Shown here: in pieces, positions 47,901-58,814 of the stretch
Layout: every line of letters begins with the position of its first letter
Numbering within the stretch: position 1 is the stretch's first letter
Source: Ramlibacter pallidus
Lineage (GTDB): Bacteria > Pseudomonadota > Gammaproteobacteria > Burkholderiales > Burkholderiaceae_C
Assembly (NCBI RefSeq): GCF_015070875.1
Contig: NZ_JADDIV010000002.1
Span: forward strand, 558,001-622,000
Length of the DNA stretch: 64,000 nt
Direction of reading: 5' to 3'
Notes under the pieces: generated by a model
Told to the model about the DNA's origin: nothing
The model's input: the letters and a program-made list of their open reading frames with translations, nothing else
Databases searched by the model: none
Made by a program: the position numbers and the translations under genes

Positions 47901-50900
47901 TCACACGAGGTTGCGCAGCTCCCGCAAGGCCACCGAGAGCATCGCCAGGTCGCTGCCCGGGCTGTCCTGCAGTTCGGCCAGCAACCGCTGCGCGCGCGCC
48001 AGCGCCTGCCGGTTCCCGGCTTCCCAGCGGTCCAGGATCTCTCCGGCGCCGCCGTCGGGATGGCCGATCGCCTCCAGCGCGATCGCCCGCTGCAGGTCGG
48101 CCAGGTCGTCGTTCAGCGCCAGCTTCGCCAGGCCGTGCCAGAAGCTGTCGGCGGGCAGCAGCTCGATCTGCTGGCGCATGCGCACGAGGCCGAGGCGTTC
48201 ACCGACGCCCGCATGGACCTGCGCGGTGAGTTCCAGCGGCCGGCGGCTGGCTTCGGCGATCTCCGCGATGTCCAGGGCGAGGAAGGAAGCCTCTGCGGCG
48301 TCGACCTGCCCGGCCAGCGCCTCGGGCACGCCGGCCCGCAGCCACCGCGCGGCGCGCGGCGACGCGCCCGCGCGGCCGTCCGCCTGCGCGCGCAGGGCCC
48401 GCACCGCCGGCGCGAACCGGCTCACCTGCTGCTCGGTGGGTTCGAACAGGCGACGCGAACGCAGGAACCAGGTGGTGGCGCGCGTGACCAGCGCGCGCAG
48501 CGCGATCACCATGTCCGCCTGCACTTCGTCGGCCACGACGTTGTCCAGCGCCTCGATCTGCTGCCACAGCGGCACCAGCCCGAACACCTCGCGGCTGGCC
48601 AGGTAGGCACGCACCACCTGCGGCGGCGTGGCTCCGGTGATCTCGCCGAGCCGGTGGACGAAGGTCGGGCCCACCCGGTTGACCATGCTGTTCAGGACGT
48701 GCGTGGCGATGATCTCGCGCCTGAGCGGATGGCGCGGGATGAAGGCGGCGAAGCGCTCCTTCAGCTGCGTCGGGAAGTAGCGGTCCAGCGCGGTCGCGAC
48801 CCACGGGTCCTCCGGCAGGTCCGAGGCCACCAGTTCGTCGTTGAGCCACATCTTGCTGTACGCCAGCAGCACCGCCTGTTCGGGGCGCGTCAGGCCGATG
48901 CCCCGCGCCTTGCGTTCCGCCAGGGCCTCGTCGTCCGGCAGGTACTCGATCGCCCGGTTCAGCTCGCCCTTCTTCTCCAGGAAGCGGATGAAGCGGGCCT
49001 GCTCCTCCAGCTGCGCGGCCGCCAGCCGCTGCCCGATCGACAGGGCCTGCGACTGGAAGTAGTTGTCGCGCAGCACCAGCGCCGCGACCTGCTCCGTCAT
49101 CTGCGGCAGCAGCGTGTTGCGCTGCTTGTCCGTCAGCTCGCCGTCGGCCTGCGCGATCCCGAGCAGGATCTTGATGTTCACCTCGTGGTCGGAGGTGTCG
49201 ACGCCGGCGGAGTTGTCGATGGCGTCGGTGTTCAGGCGCACGCCGGCCAGCGCCGCCTCGATGCGGCCGCGCTGCGTGAACCCGAGGTTGCCGCCTTCGC
49301 CCACGACCTTGCAGCGCAACTGGCCACCGTCGATGCGCACCGCGTCGTTGGCGCGGTCGCCCACCTGCGCGTGCGACTCGCCCGCGGCCTTGACGTAGGT
49401 GCCGATGCCGCCGTTGTACAGGAGGTCCACGGGGGCGCGCAGGATCGCCGAGATGAGTTCGGCGGGCGTCAGCTGCTCCGCGTCGATGCCGAGCACCGCG
49501 CGCGCCTGCGGGGACAAGGGCACCGATTTTTCCGAGCGCGACCAGACCCCGCCGCCCTGCGATACCAGCCTGGCGTCGTAGTCGGCCCAGGACGAGCGCG
49601 GCAGCTGGAACAGGCGTTGGCGTTCGGCGAACGAGGCTGCCGTGTCCGGCGCGGGGTCGATGAACACGTGGCGGTGGTCGAAGGCCGCCACCAAGCGGAT
49701 GTGGGGCGACAGCAGCATGCCGTTGCCGAACACGTCGCCGGACATGTCGCCGATGCCGGCGACGGTGAAGTCGGTCGACTGCGTGTCGATGCCGAGCTCG
49801 CGGAAGTGCCGCTGGACGCTTTCCCACGCGCCGCGCGCGGTGATGCCCATCTCCTTGTGGTCGTAGCCCTGGCTGCCGCCCGACGCGAAAGCGTCGCCCA
49901 GCCAGTGGCCGTACTCCGCGCTCACCGCATTGGCATGGTCGGAGAAGCTGGCGGTGCCCTTGTCGGCGGCCACCACCAGGTAGGGATCGTCGCCGTCGAT
50001 GCGCACCACCTGCGGCGGCGGCACCGTGCGGCCGGCCACCAGGTTGTCGGTCAGGTCCAGCAGGCCGCGCAGGTAGTCCTGGTAGCAGGCGATGCCTTCC
50101 TTCAGGTAGGCGTCCCGGTCGCTCGCCGGCGGCGCCTTCTTCAGCACGAAGCCGCCCTTGGAGCCGACCGGCACGATGACGGTGTTCTTCACCATCTGCG
50201 CCTTCACCAGCCCCAGCACCTCGGTGCGGAAATCGTCGGGCCGGTCCGACCAGCGCAGCCCGCCGCGCGCCACCTTGCCGCCGCGCAGGTGGATGCCCTC
50301 GAAGCGCGGGGAGTAGACCCAGATCTCGTACAGCGGCCTCGGGTCGGGCAGGCCCGGCACCTTGGCCGAATCGAGCTTCAGGCTCAGGAACGGCCGGCGC
50401 GGCCCCGCGGCGCCGCTGGTGCCCACGCCCGTGCGCCAGAAGTTCGTGCGCAGCGTGGCCTGCACCAGCGCCAGCAGCTGCCGCAGCACGCGGTCCTCGG
50501 ACAGGTTGCTCACCTTCTCCAGCGCGAGTTCGAGCGCATGGACCTGCGACGCGGCCGCCGCCGCATCGTGCGACTGCGGATCGAAGCGCAGCCTGAACAG
50601 CGCCACCAGCATGCGCGCGATGGCAGGATGGGCCGCGAGCGTCGCGGCCACGGTCGCCTGCGACTGCGGAAAGCCGATCTGCTGCAGGTACTTCGCGTAG
50701 GCCCGCAGCACCACCACGTCCTCCGCCGCCAGGCCCGCCAGCAGCACGAGCCGGTTGAAGTCGTCGTTCTCCACCTCGCCGCGGAACACCCGCGCGAAGG
50801 CGTCCTCGAACAGGCGCGCGAGTGCCTGCGGCTCGCCCTCGGCGCTGGCCTGCGCTTCGAGCGCGAAGTCGTGCAGGAACACCGGGACGCCGCCCGGCAC

Positions 50901-52709
50901 GTCGAGCCGGTGGTTGTCCTCGGTTAGCACCCGCAGTCCCATGTGTTCCAGCATGGGCAGGCTCTCGGAAAGGATGACCGGTGCACCGCGCCGGTAGACC
51001 TTGAGGCCGACGCGGCGCTCCGGCGCGCCGAGGGGCCAGTAGAACGCCAGGCCCAGCGGCGCCTCCGCCGTGAGCCCCTCGAGCTTGCGGATGTCGTGCA
51101 CCGCGGTGCGCGCCGGCACGCGGTCCCGGTAGCCGGCGGGGAAGGACGCGCCCCAGCGGCGCTCCAGCGTCAGCCCCGCGGCTTCGCCTTCCGTGTCCAC
51201 CAGCGCGTCGCGCAGGTCGTCGTCCCAGCGCCGCGCCGCGGCCGCCAGCTTGCGCTCCAGCGCCTTGCGGTCCACCTGCGGCATCGGTTTGGGCGCCACC
51301 CGCACGGTGAAGTGGATGCGCGCCAGCTGCGTGCCGGAGAGCAGCACGTCGAAATCGACGTGCGTGCCGCCCAGCGCCTCCAGCAGGATGCGCTGGAACT
51401 TCAGGCGCAGCTGCGTGGAGAAAGCCTCGCGCGGCACGAACAGCAGGCAGGAGACGAAGCGGTCGAACGGGTCCTGCCACGTGAACAGCCGCAGCCGGTG
51501 CCGCTCGCCCAGCGCGAGGATGCCGGTGGCGGTGTCGTACAGGTCCTCGGGCGCGATCTGGAACAGGTCGTCGCGCGGGAAGGTCTCCAGCGTGTGCTGC
51601 AGCGCCTTCGAAAGGTGGCCTCCGGGCGGGAAGCCCGCGCGCTGCGCCACCGCCGCCACCTTGCGGCGCAGCAGCGGCGTGTCGCCGACCGGCGTGGAAT
51701 AGGCCGTGGACGTGAAGAGGCCGATGAAGCGGTGCTCGCCCACCACGCGTCCTTCGGCATCGAAGCGCTTGACGCCCACGTAGTCGGTGTAGCCGTCGCG
51801 GTGCACCGTGGACCGCGTGTTGGCCTTGGTGACGACCAGCTGCGGCGACACGGCGCGCGCCTGGGCGCGGGCCGACGGCGGCAGCGCGGCGAAGCTGGCC
51901 GACGCGGCCTCCTCGCCTTCGCGCAGCAGGCCCAGGCCGCTGCCCGCCACCGGCTGCAGCGCCAGCGCGCCGTCCTGCTCCACCAGGTCGTGGCAACGGT
52001 ACCCGAGCAGCGTGAAATGCTCGTCCGCCAGCCACTGCAGGAAGGCGCGGCTCTCCTGCGCTTCCTCGCGCGGCACCGCGGCGGGCGCCTGCCCCAGTTC
52101 CGCGCCTGCCTGCTGCAGCCGGTCCACCATCGGCTTCCAGTCGCTGACCGCGGCGCGCACGTCCCGGAGCACCGCTTCGATGCCGCGGCACAGGGCGGCG
52201 CGCTGCTCGGTGTCCACCATGCGGTCCACTTCGATGTACATCCAGGATTCGCGGGCGGCCTGCGGCGCCTCGGCGGGAGGCTGCATCGATTGCAGCACGC
52301 CGGCGGCGTCGCGCTCCACCGCCAGGATCGGGTGCACGACGAGGTGCAGCGACAGGCCATGGCGCGTGATCTCGAGCGAGACGGAGTCGACGAGGAAGGG
52401 CATGTCGTCGTTGACGACCTGGACGACGCTGTGGCGCGAGCCCCAGCCGTCCTCGCCGTGGACGGGGCTGAACACGCGCACCCGCGGCTGGCCGGGGCGG
52501 CGTTGCGCCGCCAGCTGCCGGTGCGAGAGCACGGCGCCCAGCAGGTCCTCGGGGGAGCGCTCCTCGAGGTCGTCGGCGTCGACCTGGCGGAAGTATTCGC
52601 GCACCAGGCGCGTGGGCGCCTCGCGCGCGGCCGGGGCGGGATGCGCCTGCGCGGCGGCGAGGATGGCGGCGATGCGCTCGGCGCGGCGGTCGTTTTCGGG
52701 GGCAGCCAT
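47901..52709 (-). CDS. NAD-specific glutamate dehydrogenase (large, 180-kDa class)
   Basis: It deaminates glutamate to 2-oxoglutarate with NAD. The chosen ATG at 52709, preceded by AGGAG 9 bases upstream, gives 1602 residues starting MAAPENDRRAERIAAILAAA, the normal size of the L-GDH class first described in Streptomyces and Pseudomonas. An N-terminal ACT-like regulatory region includes DDMPFLVDSVSLEITRHGLS. The catalytic region has PRFEGIHLRGGKVARGGLRW, VPVGSKGGFVLKKAP (catalytic lysine) and GDMSGDVFGNGMLLS. The long C-terminal helical region contains YSKMWLNDELVASDLPEDPW. A longer reading to 52847 lacks a good start. It is divergent from maeB across 244 bases. Confidence 0.96.
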   Translation of the reverse strand: MAAPENDRRAERIAAILAAAQAHPAPAAREAPTRLVREYFRQVDADDLEERSPEDLLGAVLSHRQLAAQRRPGQPRVRVFSPVHGEDGWGSRHSVVQVVNDDMPFLVDSVSLEITRHGLSLHLVVHPILAVERDAAGVLQSMQPPAEAPQAARESWMYIEVDRMVDTEQRAALCRGIEAVLRDVRAAVSDWKPMVDRLQQAGAELGQAPAAVPREEAQESRAFLQWLADEHFTLLGYRCHDLVEQDGALALQPVAGSGLGLLREGEEAASASFAALPPSARAQARAVSPQLVVTKANTRSTVHRDGYTDYVGVKRFDAEGRVVGEHRFIGLFTSTAYSTPVGDTPLLRRKVAAVAQRAGFPPGGHLSKALQHTLETFPRDDLFQIAPEDLYDTATGILALGERHRLRLFTWQDPFDRFVSCLLFVPREAFSTQLRLKFQRILLEALGGTHVDFDVLLSGTQLARIHFTVRVAPKPMPQVDRKALERKLAAAARRWDDDLRDALVDTEGEAAGLTLERRWGASFPAGYRDRVPARTAVHDIRKLEGLTAEAPLGLAFYWPLGAPERRVGLKVYRRGAPVILSESLPMLEHMGLRVLTEDNHRLDVPGGVPVFLHDFALEAQASAEGEPQALARLFEDAFARVFRGEVENDDFNRLVLLAGLAAEDVVVLRAYAKYLQQIGFPQSQATVAATLAAHPAIARMLVALFRLRFDPQSHDAAAAASQVHALELALEKVSNLSEDRVLRQLLALVQATLRTNFWRTGVGTSGAAGPRRPFLSLKLDSAKVPGLPDPRPLYEIWVYSPRFEGIHLRGGKVARGGLRWSDRPDDFRTEVLGLVKAQMVKNTVIVPVGSKGGFVLKKAPPASDRDAYLKEGIACYQDYLRGLLDLTDNLVAGRTVPPPQVVRIDGDDPYLVVAADKGTASFSDHANAVSAEYGHWLGDAFASGGSQGYDHKEMGITARGAWESVQRHFRELGIDTQSTDFTVAGIGDMSGDVFGNGMLLSPHIRLVAAFDHRHVFIDPAPDTAASFAERQRLFQLPRSSWADYDARLVSQGGGVWSRSEKSVPLSPQARAVLGIDAEQLTPAELISAILRAPVDLLYNGGIGTYVKAAGESHAQVGDRANDAVRIDGGQLRCKVVGEGGNLGFTQRGRIEAALAGVRLNTDAIDNSAGVDTSDHEVNIKILLGIAQADGELTDKQRNTLLPQMTEQVAALVLRDNYFQSQALSIGQRLAAAQLEEQARFIRFLEKKGELNRAIEYLPDDEALAERKARGIGLTRPEQAVLLAYSKMWLNDELVASDLPEDPWVATALDRYFPTQLKERFAAFIPRHPLRREIIATHVLNSMVNRVGPTFVHRLGEITGATPPQVVRAYLASREVFGLVPLWQQIEALDNVVADEVQADMVIALRALVTRATTWFLRSRRLFEPTEQQVSRFAPAVRALRAQADGRAGASPRAARWLRAGVPEALAGQVDAAEASFLALDIAEIAEASRRPLELTAQVHAGVGERLGLVRMRQQIELLPADSFWHGLAKLALNDDLADLQRAIALEAIGHPDGGAGEILDRWEAGNRQALARAQRLLAELQDSPGSDLAMLSVALRELRNLV

Positions 52710-52953
52710 GTTGGTTTTCTCCTGTGGCCCGGGCGACTGTAGGCGCGCGGGGTGGCGCACGGCCAATGCCCTTTGGAGGCGCGCGGATGCACATGATGCA
52801 TGGGGCGGCACGGGCGGGTGCGGCAACACGGCATGCCCGATACGCATAGTTCCGTACTAGGGTTTTCCCAAAGGGCGAGGTCTACAATCCGTTTCCCTTC
52901 GCCAAGAACAAGGGGCGCCCGTCCTGACCCGCGCCCCCAGGAGACCGGATTCC
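52710..52953. promoter_or_regulatory. Divergent promoter region, gdh / maeB
   Basis: TACAAT (52883-52888, plus) is a strong -10 hexamer for maeB, although its -35 region is poor. For gdh (minus), TACAGT (52736-52741) and TTGGCC (52761-52766) are a possible pair with a 19-base spacer. ATGCA-CATGA-TGCAT (52787-52801) is a short inverted repeat between the two promoters that could be an operator. No gene is seen in these 244 bases. Confidence 0.4.
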
Positions 52954-55263
<2,310 letters not shown>

Positions 55264-55322
55264 GGCTTCATTAGACAGCTGGCACTAACTTAAGAGTGCC
55301 GCGAACGCCCCCGAATGGCCTT

Positions 55323-55360
55323 GCCGCCTGCCCAATGAATGGGCAGGCGGCTTGCCTTTT
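55323..55360 (+). terminator. Intrinsic terminator of maeB
   Basis: GCCGCCTGCCCA (55323-55334) and TGGGCAGGCGGC (55340-55351) form a perfect 12-bp stem with an ATGAA loop, 60 bases after the maeB stop. It is followed by TTGCCTTTT (55352-55360), a usable T-rich tail. Confidence 0.75.
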
Positions 55361-55396
55361 GGGGCCGCTTCCGTCACACTAGCTCGCTTGAAGTTT

Positions 55397-55410
55397 CCGG
55401 GTTTACCCGG
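55397..55410. promoter_or_regulatory. 14-base palindrome upstream of the RNase/barstar pair
   Basis: CCGGGT-TT-ACCCGG is a perfect 6-bp inverted repeat with a two-base centre, 74 bases before the RNase start. TTGAAG (55388-55393) just precedes it and could be a -35 element with the palindrome in the spacer, the placement expected of a repressor site. Confidence 0.4.
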
Positions 55411-55483
55411 GTACTGAAGAAGTTTTCCGGGCCCGCAAGGGCCGGTTGGTGTCCCTTGAAGATCTCCCCAGAAGGTCCCGTCC

Positions 55484-55888
55484 ATGGCTCGCATCGCGGC
55501 AATCAAGTTAGCGCTGACTAGCGCTCTCCTGGCCGCCGCGGTGACCGCGGTTCCCCAGGCGCAATCCCGGGGCAGCGTGGACGAGGCGCTTTTCGGCAAG
55601 ACGGCCACGGTGCGTGTCACCGAGCTGCCGCGCCAGGGCCGGGAGACCTACGAACTGATCCGCCAGGGCGGACCGTTCCCGTTCGACAAGGATGGTTCGG
55701 TGTTCGGCAACCGGGAGCGCCTGCTCCCGATCGAGAAGCGCGGCTACTACCGCGAATACACCGTCAAGACACCTGGATCACGCGACCGGGGCGCCCGGCG
55801 CATCGTGTGCGGAGGCCCGAAGCGGATGCCGCATGCCTGTTATTACACCGCCGACCACTACGCCAGTTTTCGCCAGATCGTGGAGTGA
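55484..55888 (+). CDS. Secreted guanyl-specific ribonuclease (RNase Sa/barnase family)
   Basis: This 134-residue protein starts MARIAAIKLALTSALLAAAV. A signal peptide is cut near AVPQAQS, leaving a mature RNase of about 106 residues. The microbial RNase domain has FGNRERLLPIEKRGYYREYT with catalytic Glu91, the phosphate-binding arginines at 105-106 (DRGARRIVCGG) and catalytic His125 (YTADHYASF). It should cleave single-stranded RNA after G. The barstar-type inhibitor gene starts 5 bases after its stop, matching the barnase/barstar arrangement. GAAGGTCCCGTCC upstream is the likely ribosome binding site. Confidence 0.93.
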   Translation: MARIAAIKLALTSALLAAAVTAVPQAQSRGSVDEALFGKTATVRVTELPRQGRETYELIRQGGPFPFDKDGSVFGNRERLLPIEKRGYYREYTVKTPGSRDRGARRIVCGGPKRMPHACYYTADHYASFRQIVE

Positions 55889-55893
55889 CCCCA

Positions 55894-56364
55894 ATGAAGC
55901 GGGACCTGTTTTTGACTACCGAGAAAGAAACGGAGATGGAAAAACCACTTCGTCCTGAACCCTCCGAGACGCCCATCAAGGGCGTCCGCAGCAACATCGT
56001 GCAGTCCATCCGGGCCTTCCGGGTCCAGGACCTGCAGGAGACCGCGACGGCGCTCGGCCACCACTTCCTGTATGCCAACCTGGCCACCGCCCAGAGCAAG
56101 CAGGACGTGCTGGACATGATCGCCCAGCAGTTCACCTTCCCGCAGCACTTCGGGAAGAACTTCGACGCGCTGTACGACTGCATGACCGACCCGCTGCACA
56201 AGTCGGGCCCGCAGCCGGGCTTCATCGTGGTGCTGGAGCACATCCCGGCCAACGGCAAGTTCGACAAGGAAGCGCGCGAGCAGCTGCTCGACATCTTCCG
56301 CGACACGGCGGACTACTGGGCAGACAGGAAGGTCCCCTTCCGCTGTTTCTATTCTTTTCGGTAG
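55894..56364 (+). CDS. Barstar-family ribonuclease inhibitor
   Basis: This 156-residue protein starts MKRDLFLTTEKETEMEKPLR. The barstar fold begins near residue 40: AFRVQDLQETATALGHHFLY, KQDVLDMIAQQFTFPQHFGK, and NFDALYDCMTDP with the acidic aspartates that plug the RNase active site. An N-terminal extension of about 35 residues is longer than in Bacillus barstar (90 residues). GGAG 8 bases before the ATG at 55894 supports that start over an ATG at 55936. It should protect the cytoplasm from the RNase encoded just upstream. An 11-bp hairpin overlaps its stop codon. Confidence 0.93.
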   Translation: MKRDLFLTTEKETEMEKPLRPEPSETPIKGVRSNIVQSIRAFRVQDLQETATALGHHFLYANLATAQSKQDVLDMIAQQFTFPQHFGKNFDALYDCMTDPLHKSGPQPGFIVVLEHIPANGKFDKEAREQLLDIFRDTADYWADRKVPFRCFYSFR

Positions 56365-56398
56365 CCCGTTCCGCGCAACAAGGCCAAGCGGAACGGGC
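56364..56398. repeat. Inverted repeat overlapping the barstar stop codon
   Basis: GCCCGTTCCGC (56364-56374) and GCGGAACGGGC (56388-56398) are a perfect 11-bp inverted repeat with a 13-base loop. No T-run follows, so it may be an RNA-stabilising stem rather than a terminator. Confidence 0.55.
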
Positions 56399-56420
56399 GA
56401 ACGAGGCCCAGGGCGAGACC

Positions 56421-56555
56421 GTGCAGCAGCCGGCCGCCCCCACCACCACGACCGAAGGTGAAAAGATGCCCACGGACAAGATCCTGGACGTCTCGCCGCT
56501 CGCACTGCGCATGAGCAGCCCGTTCAACGCGGGGTACTGGTTGGCAGCAGCCTGA
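56421..56555 (+). CDS. Possible small protein, 44 residues (or 29 from an internal ATG)
   Basis: A GTG at 56421 opens a frame ending at a TGA (56553-56555), with AGGGCGAG as a possible ribosome binding site. An internal ATG at 56466, preceded by AAGGTGAAAAG, gives a 29-residue peptide starting MPTDKILDVSPLALRMSSPF. The codons are GC3-biased like real genes here. I do not recognise a family. The only support is the two plausible start sites and the codon use; it could be a remnant or chance. Confidence 0.3.
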   Translation: MQQPAAPTTTTEGEKMPTDKILDVSPLALRMSSPFNAGYWLAAA

Positions 56556-56565
56556 GGCAAGCCCC

Positions 56566-56592
56566 GTCCTTCCCGCGCAGGCGGGAATCCAG
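56566..56592 (+). repeat. REP-like element, copy 1 (inverted partner at 56643-56669)
   Basis: This 27-base segment contains TTCCCGCGCAGGCGGGAATC, itself a short palindrome, and ends CCAG. Its reverse complement matches 56643-56669 with about five differences. The TCCCGC-CAGGCGGGAAT core resembles interspersed repeats of many Betaproteobacteria, including the dRS3-type repeats of Neisseria. Confidence 0.6.
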
Positions 56593-56599
56593 AGCTTTC

Positions 56600-56634
56600 G
56601 AAGAAATGCCCGCAGCCGCGGGCATTCTTCTTTT
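56600..56634 (+). terminator. Hairpin terminator between the two REP-like copies
   Basis: GAAGAAATGCCCGC (56600-56613) pairs with GCGGGCATTCTTC (56618-56630) with one bulged base and an AGCC loop, followed by TTTT (56631-56634). It likely ends the RNase-barstar transcript and may also act on rsmA from the other side. Confidence 0.65.
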
Positions 56635-56642
56635 GGGGCGCC

Positions 56643-56669
56643 CTGGATCCCCGCCTGTGCGGGGATGAC
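56643..56669 (-). repeat. REP-like element, copy 2
   Basis: This segment reads CTGGATCCCCGCCTGTGCGG followed by GGATGAC and is the inverted, imperfect copy of 56566-56592. It ends 3 bases before the rsmA stop codon on the minus strand. The pair with the central hairpin forms a BIME-like unit. Confidence 0.6.
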
Positions 56670-56671
56670 GG

Positions 56672-57436
56672 CTAAGGCCGAAGGGACTGGGCGATCGCCA
56701 GGTACTCGGCCACCGGCACCTCCTCGGCGCGGCGCTGCACGTCGAAGTCGCCGGCGAAACCCTTCTGCTCCAGCCATGGGCCCAGCGTGTGCCGCAGGAT
56801 CTTGCGGCGCTGGCTGAAGGCCACCTGCACCAGCTGCGACAGCAGGGCCTCGTCCACCTGCGGCGGGTCGGCGAACGGCACCATGCGCACCACCGCGCTG
56901 TCGACCCGGGGCGGCGGATCGAAGGCGTCGGGCGGGACGAACAGCACGTTCTCCATCGCATACCGCCACTGCAGCATCACGGACAAGCGACCGTAGTCGG
57001 ACGTCGCCGGCCGCGCGACCATCCGGTCGATCACTTCCTTCTGCAGCATGAAGTGCTGGTCGGCCACGCGCCCCACGTGCTGCAGCAGGTGGAACAGGAT
57101 CGGGCTGGAGATGTTGTAGGGCAGGTTGCCGACGACGCGCAGCTTCGCGGCGCCGAGCCGTTCGGCCAGGGCGCTGAAGTCCACCTTCAGCACATCGGCT
57201 TCGACCACCTCCAGCTGCGGATGCTGCCGCAGGCGGGCGGCGAGGTCGCGGTCCAGTTCGACCACGGTCAGCCGGCCGAGGCGCTCCACCAGGGGCTGCG
57301 TCAGCGCCGCGAGCCCGGGGCCGATCTCCACCATCGGGTCGCCGGCGCGCGGGGCGATCTCGCGCACGATGGCGTCGATCACGCCGGCGTCGGCCAGGAA
57401 GTGCTGGCCGAAGCGCTTGCGCGCGACGTGCTTCAT
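56672..57436 (-). CDS. rsmA: 16S rRNA (adenine1518-N6/1519-N6) dimethyltransferase
   Basis: RsmA (KsgA) dimethylates A1518 and A1519 of 16S rRNA during 30S maturation. The 254-residue protein starts [20 protein letters not shown] (the KRFGQHFL start is diagnostic). It has the SAM-binding [15 protein letters not shown], acidic VVELDRDLA, motif [20 protein letters not shown], and the C-terminal helical domain with [12 protein letters not shown]. Length is normal. It starts 4 bases after the surA stop, in the usual lptD-surA-rsmA order. Confidence 0.97.
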   Translation of the reverse strand: MKHVARKRFGQHFLADAGVIDAIVREIAPRAGDPMVEIGPGLAALTQPLVERLGRLTVVELDRDLAARLRQHPQLEVVEADVLKVDFSALAERLGAAKLRVVGNLPYNISSPILFHLLQHVGRVADQHFMLQKEVIDRMVARPATSDYGRLSVMLQWRYAMENVLFVPPDAFDPPPRVDSAVVRMVPFADPPQVDEALLSQLVQVAFSQRRKILRHTLGPWLEQKGFAGDFDVQRRAEEVPVAEYLAIAQSLRP

Positions 57437-57440
57437 CGCG

Positions 57441-58802
57441 TCACTGCGGCGGCTCGCGCAGCTCCACGTACGCGCGGCCGCGCACTTCCTGCGCCCACTG
57501 CACGTAGGCTTCGTCGAGCTTGCGCTCGCGCACCAGGTTGCGCACCACCTCGCGCTGCTCGCGCGGGCTCATGGTGGACTGGCGGCGCTCCATCAGCTGG
57601 ATCAGGTGCACGCCGAAACGGCTGACGATGGGGTCGGCGATCTGCCCGGGGGCCAGGCTGTTGAGCGCCTCCTCGAACTCGGGCACGAACATGCCGGGGC
57701 TGGCCCAGCCCAGGTCGCCGCCGTTGCGGGCGCTGGCGTCCTGCGAGTTGTCCTTGGCCAGCTGCGCGAAGTCGGCCTGGCCGCCCTGCACGCGCTTCTT
57801 GAAGTCGGCCAGGCGCTGCAGCGCCTGGGCTTCGCTCAGCTGCGCGGTCGGCCGCAGCAGGATGTGACGGGCACGGTTCTGCGTCACGGTGACGCCGGCG
57901 GCTCCGAGCTGGCGCTTCTCCAGCACCTTGACCACGTGGAAGCCGGCCGCCGAACGCACGATGTTGGCGACGCCGCCCTGCGGCACGTCGCGCACGGCGT
58001 CGACGAACAGCGGCGGCAGCCGGTCCGCCGTGCGCGTGCCCACCACGCCGCCGGTCTGGGCGGCGCCGGCCGCGTCGGAGTTCTCACGCGCCAGCTTGGC
58101 GAAGTCTTCGCCGGCGCGGGCGCGCTGCAGCAGTTGCTGCGCCTTCGCCTGCAGCGGGGCGACCTGCGCTTCCGTGGCGGTTTCCGGCACGGCCACCAGG
58201 ATGTGCGCCAGGTTCAGTTCGGTGAGGGCCGGGTCGCCGCCGTTCTGCTGCTGCTCGCGCAGGAAATTGTCGACGTCCAGCTCCGTCACCTTGGCGCGCT
58301 GTTCCAGCTCGCGGTCGCGCAGGCGCTGCAGCAGGATCTGGTTGCGCAGGTCGTTGCGGAAGTTGGTCACGTCCACCCCGTCGGCCGTGAGGCGGCGGCG
58401 CAGTTCGGGGACCTCGATGCCGTTCTGGCGGGCGATGGTCAGTTCGGCCTGGTCCACCAGCGCGTCGTCGGCGCGGATCCCCGCGTCGCGTGCCAGTTGC
58501 AGCTGCGCCTTTTCGGTGATCAGGCGGTCCAGCACTTCACGCGCGAGCTGCGGCCGCGGCGGCATCGGCGATCCCTGCTGCGCCAGCTGCTGCTCGTAGC
58601 GCACCATGCGGCTGCGCACCTCGTTGTTGGTGATCGGCTCGGAGTTGACCACCGCGACGATGAAGTCGGCCGGGCGGGGCCCGCTGGGGGCCTGCGCGGG
58701 CCGGCTGGCGCCGAACTGCGGCGTCGCGCGCAACTGCGCCGCGGCCGGCAGGGCCAGCGTGGCGCAGGAGAGGCCCAGGACGGCCAGGAGTCGGATGTTC
58801 AT
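57441..58802 (-). CDS. surA: Periplasmic chaperone / peptidyl-prolyl isomerase SurA
   Basis: SurA escorts outer-membrane proteins, including LptD, through the periplasm. The 453-residue protein starts [20 protein letters not shown] with a signal peptide cut near AAAQ. It has a SurA N-terminal domain ([20 protein letters not shown]), a first parvulin domain ([20 protein letters not shown]) and a second one ([40 protein letters not shown]). It lies 12 bases after the lptD stop and 4 before rsmA. Confidence 0.97.
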   Translation of the reverse strand: MNIRLLAVLGLSCATLALPAAAQLRATPQFGASRPAQAPSGPRPADFIVAVVNSEPITNNEVRSRMVRYEQQLAQQGSPMPPRPQLAREVLDRLITEKAQLQLARDAGIRADDALVDQAELTIARQNGIEVPELRRRLTADGVDVTNFRNDLRNQILLQRLRDRELEQRAKVTELDVDNFLREQQQNGGDPALTELNLAHILVAVPETATEAQVAPLQAKAQQLLQRARAGEDFAKLARENSDAAGAAQTGGVVGTRTADRLPPLFVDAVRDVPQGGVANIVRSAAGFHVVKVLEKRQLGAAGVTVTQNRARHILLRPTAQLSEAQALQRLADFKKRVQGGQADFAQLAKDNSQDASARNGGDLGWASPGMFVPEFEEALNSLAPGQIADPIVSRFGVHLIQLMERRQSTMSPREQREVVRNLVRERKLDEAYVQWAQEVRGRAYVELREPPQ

Positions 58803-58814
58803 CGTGCTTGCACT

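Noticed and set aside
45270..50927. Open frame of 1885 codons on the plus strand across the DUF4178, SPFH and gdh genes
   Set aside because: It runs antisense to three well-supported genes; the composition (Arg, His, Leu, Val, Gly rich) is that of a mirror frame produced by GC3 bias.
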